Source: Pseudomonadota bacterium
Lineage (GTDB): Bacteria; Pseudomonadota; Gammaproteobacteria; Arenicellales; Poriferihabitantaceae
NCBI GenBank assembly: GCA_024226105.1
Contig: JAAELZ010000768.1
Location: forward strand, 1-5,410
Length of the DNA stretch: 5,410 nucleotides
Direction of reading: 5' to 3'
Positions 1 to 5,410 of the stretch are shown in pieces; position 1 is the first letter of the stretch, and each line of letters opens with the position of its first letter. The notes below the pieces were generated by a model. It had not been told where the DNA came from, did no database searches, and worked only from the letters and a program-made list of their open reading frames with translations. A program made the position numbers and the translations under genes.

Positions 1-3000
1 ACGCCCAGCGGATTCAGCACCACATCAACCGGGGTACCATCTTCCATATAGGGCATATCTTCTTCAGGGATGATTTTTGAAATAACACCCTTGTTACCAT
101 GCCGCCCCGCCATTTTGTCGCCCGGTTGCAGACGGCGCTTAATTGCGACATATACCTTAACCGTTTTCAATACACCCGGCGCCAGATCATCACCTGCCTG
201 AATCTTGCCTTTCTTTTCTTCAAACAATTCGTCAAAGGCATTTTTCTGGATAAGCAACTGCTTACGAATGGCTTCGATCGCATCGTTGATATTCGCTTTT
301 TTCAGACGCAGCTCAAATAGTTGCGCATCCGATAACCCATCGAGATACGTTTGCGTTACTTTACCGCCCGCTTTCAGGTCATTCGGGCCGCCTTCTGCAA
401 TCTTGTTCAGTACCATGTCCCGGACACGCGAATGCGCGTCTTCCTGAATGATACGCATCTGGTCATCCAGATCTTTACGAATTCCGTTTATCTCGTCTTT
501 ATCATTAGAAACCGCACGCGCATCCTTTTCCATGCCGTCTCGAGTGAATACCTGAACATCGATAACGGTACCGGTCAGGCTGGAAGACATTTTCAGGGAA
601 CTGTCTTTCACATCAGTCGCTTTTTCACCAAAAATTACGCGCAGCAATTTCTCTTCCGGCGTTAACTGGGACTCCCCTTTAGGCGTTACTTTGCCAACCA
701 GAATATCTCCCGGGTTAACCTTGGCACCGATATACACAATACCTGATTCATCCAGTTTGGATAATGCCGCTTCACCGGCATTCGGAATATCACGGGTTAT
801 TTCCTCGGACCCCAACTTGGTATCACGTGCCACACAGCTGAGCTCTACGATATGGATAGTCGTATAAACATCCTGCTTAACCAGGCGCTCCGAGATCAGG
901 ATCGAATCCTCAAAGTTGTATCCGTTCCAGGGCATAAACGCGATCAGCGCATTGCGACCCAGCGCCAGTTCGCCCATGTCCGTAGACGGGCCGTCCGCCA
1001 TTACGTCTCCGCGCTCAATCAGATCACCAGATTTGACCAGTGTCTTCTGATTCACCGTGGTGTTCTGGTTAGAACGCGTAAACTTCACCAGATTGTAGAT
1101 ATCAACGTCAGAAACACCCGACACGCGCTCGTCATCGTTAACCCGTACCACGATGCGTGATGCATCTACCATCTCGATTGAGCCGCCACGTTTTGCGACC
1201 ACCGTTACCCCTGAGTCCACGGCAACAACGCGTTCAACACCGGTTCCAACCAGCGGCTTTTCAGCGCGCAGGGTGGGCACTGCCTGACGTTGCATGTTTG
1301 ATCCCATCAAGGCCCGGTTCGCATCATCATGCTCCAGAAAAGGCACAATAGAAGCTGCCACTGAGACAATCTGCGCCGGACCAACGTCGATAAAGTCAAC
1401 GTCACCCGCCGGCACCAGGGTAAATTCGTTTTTATGTCGGCATGAAACCAGATCACTGGTGAATTTACCGTTCCTGTTCACTTCGGCGTTGGCCTGGGCG
1501 ATGGAGAAGTTGTGCTCTTCAATCGCAGACAAGTATTGAACCTCATCAGAAATCACGCCTTTGACCACTTTTTTGTATGGCGTTTCGAGAAAGCCGTGAT
1601 CATTGGTTCGAGCGTATGTCGCCAGCGAGTTGATCAGACCGATGTTTGGCCCTTCAGGCGTCTCAATCGGACAAACACGTCCGTAGTGCGAAGGATGCAC
1701 ATCGCGCACTTCAAAACCGGCACGTTCGCGCGTTAAACCACCCGGGCCCAGTGCAGATACACGACGTTTATGCGTGATCTCCGACAAAGGGTTTGTCTGG
1801 TCCATAAACTGAGACAACTGGCTAGAACCAAAAAATTCCCTCACCACCGCCGAAACAGGCTTTGCATTGATCAGATCGGTGGGCGTAAGGCCATCACTTT
1901 CAACCTGGTTCAGGCGTTCTTTTACCGCGCGTTCTACCCGCACCAGGCCGATACGGAACTGGTTTTCCACCAGTTCGCCAACCGCACGAATACGTCGGTT
2001 TCCGAGGCTGTCAATATCATCCACTTCGCCCTTACCATTTTTCAGGTCGACGATGACTTTCATCACATCGATAATATCGCCCTGGTCAAGCACGCCTTCA
2101 CCCAAATCGCTTTCGCGCCCCAGGCGGCGGTTAAGCTTCATTCGGCCTACTGCCGACATATCGTAACGCTCACCGGAGAAAAACAGGTTACTGAACAGAT
2201 TGGCCGAGGCTTCTTTGGTTGGCGGCTCACCCGGGCGCATCATGCGATATATTTCCTGTTGTGCCTCTTCTTCCGTGCGCGTTGAATCGACGTCCAGCGT
2301 ATCTGAAATATAAGAACCACAGTCAATATCATTGGTATAAATGACTTCAAGTTGTTTGATCTTTTGCTCTTTGAGCGTTTCAATCAACTCTTCCGTTAAT
2401 TCCTGATTCGCTTCCGCGATCAACTCACCCGTAGAGGTATCTACGATATCGGCAGCGATGCGACGACCATGAAGAAATTCACTGGGAACTTCAATAAATT
2501 TTACATTATCTTTTTCGAGTAACTTTATGTGGCGCGCCGTGATGCGCTTACCTTCTGCAATCAGGACCTTTTTATCTTTACCCAGAATATCAAATTCAAA
2601 TAACTGGCCACGCAGACGACCGGGCACCAATGCCATATCGATGGCATTCTTTTTAAATTTAAAAACATCATTCTCAAAAAACTTTCCAAGAATCTCCGCC
2701 GTACTCAAACCCATTGCGCGCAATAAAACAGAAGCGGGCAATTTGCGCCGCCGGTCGATTCGTACGTAGAACAGGTCTTTATGGTCAAATTCCATATCCA
2801 GCCATGAGCCACGATAGGGAATGATACGTGCGGAAAACAACAACTTGCCCGAAGCATGCGATTTGCCACCGTCATGATCAAACAATACACCGGGGGAACG
2901 ATGTAATTGCGAGACAATGACGCGCTCGGTGCCGTTGATCACAAAGGTACCGTTGTCGGTCATTAAGGGTATATCACCGAGGAATACTTCCTGTTCGATA

Positions 3001-3362
3001 ACGTCTTTGATTTTTTTCTTCTTGCGATTTTTCTCGAAAATCACCAGTCGTAACGTCGCGTAAATCGGCGCACTGAAAACCATGCCGCGCTGCATACACT
3101 CTTTCACATCAAAACGAGGTGCAGCCAGACGATATTCGACAAAATCCAGCATTACGCTGCCGTTGTAGCTTTCAATCGGGAACACAGAAGTGAACGCAGC
3201 TTGCAACCCGGTATTCGGGCGATCCTCAATGGCAATGCCTTCCTGCAAAAACTTGCGGTAGGATGCCTTCTGGGTCTCCAGAAGGTAGGGGACTTCTACG
3301 TCGCCTGACCGTTTGCTAAAGTTTTTACGAATTCGTCTTTTTTCGGTATAAGAATAACCCAT
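1..3362 (-). CDS. rpoB: DNA-directed RNA polymerase subunit beta (C-terminus cut by window edge)
   Basis: This is the large catalytic beta subunit of RNA polymerase, which with beta' forms the active-site cleft. I translated 1120 codons from the ATG at 3362 down to position 3 and found no stop or frame break. The start gives MGYSYTEKRRIRK, matching the family N-terminus, and has a Shine-Dalgarno upstream. Visible landmarks are SQLHRSPGV (about residues 151-159), RIDRRRKLPA (221-230), the rifampicin cluster GSSQLSQFMDQTNPLSEITHKRR (about 512-534), ETPEGPNIGLIN, NFEDS (816-820, equivalent to E. coli E813/D814) and GDKMAGRHGNKG (1081-1092, equivalent to K1065/K1073). The sequence ends at NPLG, equivalent to E. 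coli residue 1102, so about 240 residues are missing. The numbering offset to E. coli is +5 up to NFEDS and +18 at GDK, so the extra 13 residues lie in the region around the second lineage-specific insertion (about 943-1060). The complete protein would be close to 1360 residues, similar to Pseudomonas beta. rpoC should follow. Confidence 0.99.
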   Translation of the reverse strand, partial: MGYSYTEKRRIRKNFSKRSGDVEVPYLLETQKASYRKFLQEGIAIEDRPNTGLQAAFTSVFPIESYNGSVMLDFVEYRLAAPRFDVKECMQRGMVFSAPIYATLRLVIFEKNRKKKKIKDVIEQEVFLGDIPLMTDNGTFVINGTERVIVSQLHRSPGVLFDHDGGKSHASGKLLFSARIIPYRGSWLDMEFDHKDLFYVRIDRRRKLPASVLLRAMGLSTAEILGKFFENDVFKFKKNAIDMALVPGRLRGQLFEFDILGKDKKVLIAEGKRITARHIKLLEKDNVKFIEVPSEFLHGRRIAADIVDTSTGELIAEANQELTEELIETLKEQKIKQLEVIYTNDIDCGSYISDTLDVDSTRTEEEAQQEIYRMMRPGEPPTKEASANLFSNLFFSGERYDMSAVGRMKLNRRLGRESDLGEGVLDQGDIIDVMKVIVDLKNGKGEVDDIDSLGNRRIRAVGELVENQFRIGLVRVERAVKERLNQVESDGLTPTDLINAKPVSAVVREFFGSSQLSQFMDQTNPLSEITHKRRVSALGPGGLTRERAGFEVRDVHPSHYGRVCPIETPEGPNIGLINSLATYARTNDHGFLETPYKKVVKGVISDEVQYLSAIEEHNFSIAQANAEVNRNGKFTSDLVSCRHKNEFTLVPAGDVDFIDVGPAQIVSVAASIVPFLEHDDANRALMGSNMQRQAVPTLRAEKPLVGTGVERVVAVDSGVTVVAKRGGSIEMVDASRIVVRVNDDERVSGVSDVDIYNLVKFTRSNQNTTVNQKTLVKSGDLIERGDVMADGPSTDMGELALGRNALIAFMPWNGYNFEDSILISERLVKQDVYTTIHIVELSCVARDTKLGSEEITRDIPNAGEAALSKLDESGIVYIGAKVNPGDILVGKVTPKGESQLTPEEKLLRVIFGEKATDVKDSSLKMSSSLTGTVIDVQVFTRDGMEKDARAVSNDKDEINGIRKDLDDQMRIIQEDAHSRVRDMVLNKIAEGGPNDLKAGGKVTQTYLDGLSDAQLFELRLKKANINDAIEAIRKQLLIQKNAFDELFEEKKGKIQAGDDLAPGVLKTVKVYVAIKRRLQPGDKMAGRHGNKGVISKIIPEEDMPYMEDGTPVDVVLNPLG

Positions 3363-3368
3363 GGCTCG

Positions 3369-3374
3369 CCCTCT
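3369..3374 (-). promoter_or_regulatory. rpoB ribosome binding site
   Basis: On the minus strand AGAGGG lies just upstream of the rpoB ATG, with the GAGG core about 7 bases from the start codon. It supports the MGYSYTEK start, which also agrees with the family N-terminus. It is a moderate site, weaker than the AGGAG sites of rplL and rplJ. Confidence 0.75.
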
Positions 3375-3493
3375 TTAATTTAACGCACACGTCAAAATTG
3401 AATGGATTTGATTAAAAGCCAGAAATTCGCATGAATTGACGCATTCTCGCTTGTCTATTTACCCTGTGAGGAATTTTCTTCAATCGACCGCAG

Positions 3494-3509
3494 ACGGTGC
3501 TACGGTGCT
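3494..3509. repeat. 8-bp perfect tandem duplication ACGGTGCT x2
   Basis: ACGGTGCT occurs twice back to back at 3494-3501 and 3502-3509; on the transcribed strand it reads AGCACCGT twice. It lies in the untranslated region before rpoB, between the terminator-like stem and the rpoB ribosome binding site. It could be a simple slippage duplication; no function is known to me. Confidence 0.8.
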
Positions 3510-3516
3510 CAATCAG

Positions 3517-3547
3517 AAAAATCCGCACAGAAAAAATACCCTGCGCG
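3517..3547 (-). terminator. Candidate partial terminator (attenuator) upstream of rpoB
   Basis: On the minus strand CGCGCAG (3547-3541) pairs with CTGTGCG (3530-3524) over 7 bp with one G-U wobble, around a 10-base loop rich in T. The stem is followed by GA and then a run of five T (3521-3517). This is the form of a modest intrinsic terminator. The U-run is short and begins two bases after the stem, so only partial termination would be expected, which fits the known attenuation between rplL and rpoB in E. coli. It lies about 215 bases after the rplL stop and 155 bases before rpoB. No termination has been measured; this is inference from structure. Confidence 0.45.
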
Positions 3548-3567
3548 ATTTCTGCAACAATCCGCAC
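3520..3567. repeat. Direct repeat AATCCGCAC, two copies
   Basis: AATCCGCAC is present at 3520-3528 and 3559-3567, 39 bases apart start to start. On the transcribed strand both copies read GTGCGGATT. The upstream copy forms the 3' arm of a 5-bp stem with TCCGC (3577-3573). The downstream copy overlaps the 3' arm of the terminator-like stem and runs into its U-tract, so the two copies could compete for the same TCCGC partner. Confidence 0.7.
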
Positions 3568-3721
3568 TACTCGCGGACTCGGCCTGCATGAATCGCAAGA
3601 TTCTACTCAAGCCATTGAAATCAAATCTATTTAATCTTATCGATTAATGTTTCTTAGTTGCCGTCTAAAACGGCGTAATCACCCCTGTCGGCAATCTTCC
3701 GATCACCAACAAGAGCGACAC

Positions 3722-3747
3722 CTCAGTCAGGCTAATGCCCGACCGAG
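3722..3747 (-). terminator. Strong 11-bp stem-loop just after rplL (attenuator or RNA-processing hairpin)
   Basis: On the minus strand CTCGGTCGGGC (3747-3737) pairs with GCCTGACTGAG (3732-3722) over 11 bp with two G-U wobbles and a four-base ATTA loop. It begins 15 bases after the rplL stop. It is the most stable hairpin I can see in the window. The downstream sequence GTGTCGCTCTTGTT is not a proper U-tract, so a pure intrinsic terminator is doubtful. The alternatives are a 3'-end stabiliser for rplJL mRNA or a double-stranded processing site comparable in position to the RNase III region of E. coli. Confidence 0.6.
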
Positions 3748-3762
3748 CTTGCATCGAAGCAT

Positions 3763-4140
3763 TTACTTAAGCTCAGCGGTACCGCCAGCTTCAGTGATTT
3801 GCTTCATAACTTCTTCGCCTTCGCCTTTAGCAACGCCTTCTTTGATTGGAGCAGGTGCGCTCTCAACCAAATCTTTCGCTTCTTTCAGACCCAGGCCGGT
3901 AATTGCACGAACCGCTTTGATGACACCTACTTTCTTTTCACCAAAACTGGTCAATACAACATCGAACTCATCCTTTTCTGCTTCGGCACCAGCGTCGCCA
4001 CCCGCTGCCGGAGCAGCGACTGCAACGGCTGCTGCTGCAGACACGTCAAACTTTTCTTCCATTGCCTTGATCAAATCTGAAAGGTCAAGAACTGACATTT
4101 CAGCAATTGCATCAAGAATTTCGTCTTTTGATAAAGCCAT
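3763..4140 (-). CDS. rplL: 50S ribosomal protein L7/L12
   Basis: This encodes the acidic stalk protein L12, which forms dimers that attach to L10 and recruit and stimulate translation GTPases on the large subunit. It is complete at 125 residues; E. coli has about 120. The N-terminal dimerisation and L10-binding region is about residues 1-33 (MALSKDEILDAIAEMSVLDL onward, ending EEKFDVS). A flexible Ala/Gly-rich hinge follows, about 34-56. The C-terminal factor-binding domain (about 57-125) carries the hallmark VIKAVR, GLGLKEAKDLVE and SAPAPIKEGV segments. The hinge looks slightly longer than in E. coli. Residue 2 is Ala rather than the Ser that E. coli acetylates to make L7, so an identical N-terminal modification cannot be assumed. 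The gene lies 64 bases after rplJ with its own strong AGGAG site, as expected for a protein made in several copies per ribosome. Confidence 0.99.
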   Translation of the reverse strand: MALSKDEILDAIAEMSVLDLSDLIKAMEEKFDVSAAAAVAVAAPAAGGDAGAEAEKDEFDVVLTSFGEKKVGVIKAVRAITGLGLKEAKDLVESAPAPIKEGVAKGEGEEVMKQITEAGGTAELK

Positions 4141-4204
4141 TTTAAAACTCCTAATTAATAAGGAAAACCATAAACAATAAAAACTAAACTACCTAACAAT
4201 AAAC
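4141..4204 (-). promoter_or_regulatory. A/T-rich rplJ-rplL spacer with strong rplL ribosome binding site
   Basis: On the minus strand AGGAG (4152-4148) lies 7 bases from the rplL ATG, an ideal Shine-Dalgarno. Only 14 of the 64 spacer bases are G or C, so the mRNA before rplL should be largely unstructured. I infer that this favours high initiation, in keeping with the need for more L12 than L10. No terminator or promoter is evident here. Confidence 0.75.
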
Positions 4205-4729
4205 TTAAGCCGCTTCCTTCGCGTCGCGAACAGCCGACAAAGCGCGAACCGCCTTGGTCGGTACTTCATTCATTGTTCGAACCAGCTTAACGATTGGTGC
4301 TTGCATTGTTGCAACCAGGGTTGCAAGCAATTCTTCACGTCCCGGTAATTTCGACAGGGCCACAATACCGGCAACATCCAGTGGATCGCCATTCATGGCG
4401 CCCGCTGTGATCTTTAAGGTATCGTTATCCTTTGCAAAATTGGACATCACCTTTGCCACAGCGACAGGATCGTCGGAAGCAGAGAAAATGACCGGGCCAA
4501 CCAGATGCTCGTCCAAACATGCAAAATCAGTATCTTTGACTGCAAGCCTGGCCAGTGTGTTCTTAACAACTTTCAAGTACACACCTGCACTATGCGCATC
4601 CTTACGCAACTCAGTTAATTGCGAGACAGTTAGCCCTCGATACTCAGCCAGAACGGCAGCTTGGGCAGACGATAAATTATCGGCTACTTCACTGACGACC
4701 GCTTTTTTCTTTTGAAGCGCTGTACTCAT
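4205..4729 (-). CDS. rplJ: 50S ribosomal protein L10
   Basis: L10 is the base of the ribosomal stalk: its N-terminal domain binds 23S rRNA next to L11 and its C-terminal helix carries L12 dimers. The gene is complete at 174 residues, against 165 in E. coli. Typical features are EYRGLTVSQLTELRKDA (about 29-45), the basic segment GVYLKVVKNTLARLAV (about 49-64), the VGPVIFSASDDP strand (about 77-88), and a C-terminal tail ending SAVRDAKEAA, close to the E. coli tail AAVRDAKEAA. The ATG at 4729 is chosen because AGGAG lies 9 bases upstream and the start MSTALQKKKAVVSEV fits the family. In the known system an L10(L12)4 complex binds the leader of this mRNA and represses both genes; a matching leader lies directly upstream here. 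Confidence 0.98.
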   Translation of the reverse strand: MSTALQKKKAVVSEVADNLSSAQAAVLAEYRGLTVSQLTELRKDAHSAGVYLKVVKNTLARLAVKDTDFACLDEHLVGPVIFSASDDPVAVAKVMSNFAKDNDTLKITAGAMNGDPLDVAGIVALSKLPGREELLATLVATMQAPIVKLVRTMNEVPTKAVRALSAVRDAKEAA

Positions 4730-4738
4730 ATAAGCAAT

Positions 4739-4743
4739 CTCCT
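4739..4743 (-). promoter_or_regulatory. rplJ ribosome binding site
   Basis: AGGAG on the minus strand lies 9 bases upstream of the rplJ ATG. It fixes the start codon and is the likely final target of L10 feedback repression acting through the upstream leader. Confidence 0.8.
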
Positions 4744-4765
4744 AAGTGTTGATGGTGCACCTAAA

Positions 4766-4780
4766 TCAGGAATATCCTGA
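4766..4780 (-). promoter_or_regulatory. Small stem-loop between the L10 leader core and the rplJ ribosome binding site
   Basis: TCAGGA and TCCTGA form a perfect 6-bp stem with a three-base loop. It lies just downstream of the leader core and 22 bases before the rplJ AGGAG. The three-base loop is tight. It could help couple the leader structure to ribosome access, but there is no direct evidence. Confidence 0.4.
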
Positions 4781-4894
4781 CTTCGGGTCACACCGTCTAC
4801 GTAGGCTCCTTCCCCACCCCGAAGAGCAAAAAAAGAATTAAAAATAAATAACCTACGGTCTTTGACAAACCTGAACGCCATTGTTCAGGCTCCC
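4781..4894 (-). ncRNA. rplJ leader, L10(L12) autoregulatory RNA element (L10 leader type)
   Basis: The transcribed strand shows the parts I recall for the L10 leader family. There is an upstream GGGAGCCTGAAC hairpin in which CCTGAAC (4889-4883) pairs with GTTCAGG (4876-4870) around a 6-base loop. Then comes AAAGACCGTAGG (4863-4852), whose CGTAGG pairs with CCTACG (4805-4800), followed by TAGACGGTGTGAC. A short outer GTCA/TGAC helix (4866-4863 with 4790-4787) and facing GA/GA bases (4860-4859 and 4797-4796) are consistent with the kink-turn that L10 recognises. Position directly before rplJ supports the call. A covariance-model search would settle it. Confidence 0.75.
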
Positions 4895-4912
4895 AAATGA
4901 ATTCGCCTGAAG

Positions 4913-4939
4913 CGCTGGCCCGATCAAATCTGGTCAGCG
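4913..4939 (-). promoter_or_regulatory. Stem-loop shortly after the rplA stop
   Basis: On the minus strand CGCTGACC (4939-4932) pairs with GGCCAGCG (4920-4913), 8 bp with one G-U wobble around an 11-base loop in which GAT/ATC could also pair. It starts about 22 bases after the rplA stop. No U-run follows, so it is not a classic intrinsic terminator; an mRNA-processing or 3'-protecting hairpin separating rplKA from rplJL is more likely. Confidence 0.5.
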
Positions 4940-4961
4940 GCCTCAAACACAAAATTAGTAT

Positions 4962-5410
4962 TTACAGGGGTAGTGAGCCACGCTCTACTTTGACACCCGG
5001 GCCCATGGTACTGGAAAGCGACAAACGCTTGATGTACTGACCTTTGGCACCCGCGGGCTTTGCTTTAATCAAATCCGCAATCAGCGCTTCGAGGTTCTCA
5101 TTCAGATCTTCTGTTGCGAATGAAACCTTACCAATAGCACAATGAATGATGCCACCCTTCTCGGTTCGGTACTGTACCTGACCGGATTTAGCGTTATTCA
5201 CCGCCGTGGTGATATCACGGGTTACGGTACCTACTTTCGGGTTAGGCATTAAACCACGCGGACCCAGAATCTGCCCCAATTGACCGACAACGCGCATGGC
5301 GTCAGGTGCGGCAATACACAGATCAAAATCCATCTCACCACCTTTTACTTTGGCGGCCAGATCTTCCATGCCGACAATATCAGCACCGGCTGCTTTAGCC
5401 TGTTCGGCGA
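4962..5410 (-). CDS. rplA: 50S ribosomal protein L1 (N-terminus cut by window edge)
   Basis: L1 forms the mobile stalk on the E-site side of the large subunit and binds 23S rRNA; in known systems it also represses its own rplKA mRNA. The visible part is 148 codons plus the TAA stop at 4964-4962. The reading frame stays open through the right edge: the 13 codons before the internal ATG at 5369 read AEQAKAAGADIVG, matching the L1 family, so that ATG is not the real start. About 85 N-terminal residues are missing relative to the 234-residue E. coli protein. Hallmarks are DFDLCIAAPDAMRVVGQLGQ, then LGPRGLMPNPKVGTVT, AKSGQVQYRTEKGGIIH, and the C-terminal KRLSLSSTMGPGVKVERGSLPL. rplK is expected upstream, outside the window. 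Confidence 0.98.
   Translation of the reverse strand, partial: AEQAKAAGADIVGMEDLAAKVKGGEMDFDLCIAAPDAMRVVGQLGQILGPRGLMPNPKVGTVTRDITTAVNNAKSGQVQYRTEKGGIIHCAIGKVSFATEDLNENLEALIADLIKAKPAGAKGQYIKRLSLSSTMGPGVKVERGSLPL

Larger units (their letters stand above)
3363..3762 (-). other. rplL-rpoB non-coding spacer (397 bases plus the base flanks)
   Basis: This long spacer separates the rplL stop from the rpoB start. I find no credible gene in it on either strand. It contains a strong 11-bp stem just after rplL, several smaller stems (TTAATC/GATTAA at 3631-3647, GCCGT/ACGGC at 3660-3674, GAATC/GATTC at 3590-3603, TCCGC/GCGGA at 3561-3577), a terminator-like stem with a U-run, and short repeats. In E. 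coli the equivalent spacer of roughly 300 bases carries a partial terminator (attenuator) and an RNase III cleavage site that together lower rpoBC expression relative to rplJL. I infer the same role here from position and structure. I see no convincing sigma-70 promoter in it. Confidence 0.7.

Noticed and set aside
1770..2285. Plus-strand open frame of 171 codons opposite rpoB
   Set aside because: It lies wholly antisense to the conserved, unbroken rpoB frame, has no ribosome binding site I can defend, and its protein has no recognisable motif. It is a shadow of rpoB codon usage, as are the other plus-strand frames over 99-2769.
2705..2917. Minus-strand open frame of 70 codons inside rpoB
   Set aside because: It is out of frame within the intact rpoB sequence and has no family features.
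3011..3017. Run of seven A on the rpoB sense strand as a possible frameshift site
   Set aside because: The zero-frame codons read AAG AAA AAA ATC, which is not the X XXY YYZ phase needed for efficient -1 slippage, and the frame continues correctly through it.
3451..3484. Possible promoter before rpoB (TTGAAG, 16-base gap, TAAATA on the minus strand)
   Set aside because: The -10 match is poor and A/T-rich spacer sequence gives such matches by chance; not enough to call.
3647..4180. Plus-strand open frame of 177 codons opposite rplL
   Set aside because: Its Ala/Ser-rich sequence is the antisense reading of the Ala-rich hinge of L12, and it runs over the rplL hairpin and ribosome binding site. 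No independent coding evidence.
4173..4203. Direct repeat AACAATAAA at 4173-4181 and 4195-4203
   Set aside because: Low-complexity A/T-rich spacer; a 9-base match here is easily due to chance.
4254..4715. Plus-strand open frame of 153 codons opposite rplJ
   Set aside because: Fully antisense to rplJ, which is a complete and conserved gene; no supporting start signals.
4754..4761. 8-base palindrome GGTGCACC upstream of rplJ
   Set aside because: Short, no paired operator copy, and no regulator gene nearby; likely chance or a minor part of leader structure.

Overview
The window is a piece of the bacterial ribosomal protein / RNA polymerase beta operon, transcribed entirely on the minus strand: rplA (L1, cut at the right edge), rplJ (L10), rplL (L7/L12) and rpoB (RNA polymerase beta subunit, cut at the left edge). 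rplK would be expected to the right of the window and rpoC to the left. RpoB opens with a MGYSYTEKRRIRK start, carries both lineage-specific insertions typical of proteobacterial beta, and aligns with E. coli beta at a near-constant offset. This, together with the protein sequences of L1, L10 and L12, points to a gammaproteobacterium of middling GC content. I cannot name a genus. The RpoB N-terminus differs from the E. coli and Pseudomonas sequences I know, so a less-studied lineage is possible.

Layout in transcription order (right to left): the last 148 codons of rplA; a 232-base spacer with a post-rplA hairpin and an rplJ leader resembling the L10 autoregulatory leader; rplJ (174 aa); a short, very A/T-rich spacer of 64 bases; rplL (125 aa); a 397-base non-coding spacer with several hairpins, including one strong stem just after rplL and one terminator-like stem with a short U-run; then 1120 intact codons of rpoB.

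The products work together as translation and transcription machinery. L1 forms the L1 stalk. L10 anchors several L12 dimers to make the stalk that recruits translation factors. RpoB is the large catalytic subunit of RNA polymerase. The spacers are where regulation is expected: L10(L12) feedback at the rplJ leader, strong rplL initiation to give excess L12, and partial termination or RNA processing between rplL and rpoB to lower polymerase output.

The coding part is an ordinary, conserved housekeeping region. I see no mobile element, CRISPR array, tRNA, rRNA or defence system. The points worth a second look are in RNA structure: mutually exclusive helices in the rplJ leader and the hairpin arrangement before rpoB.
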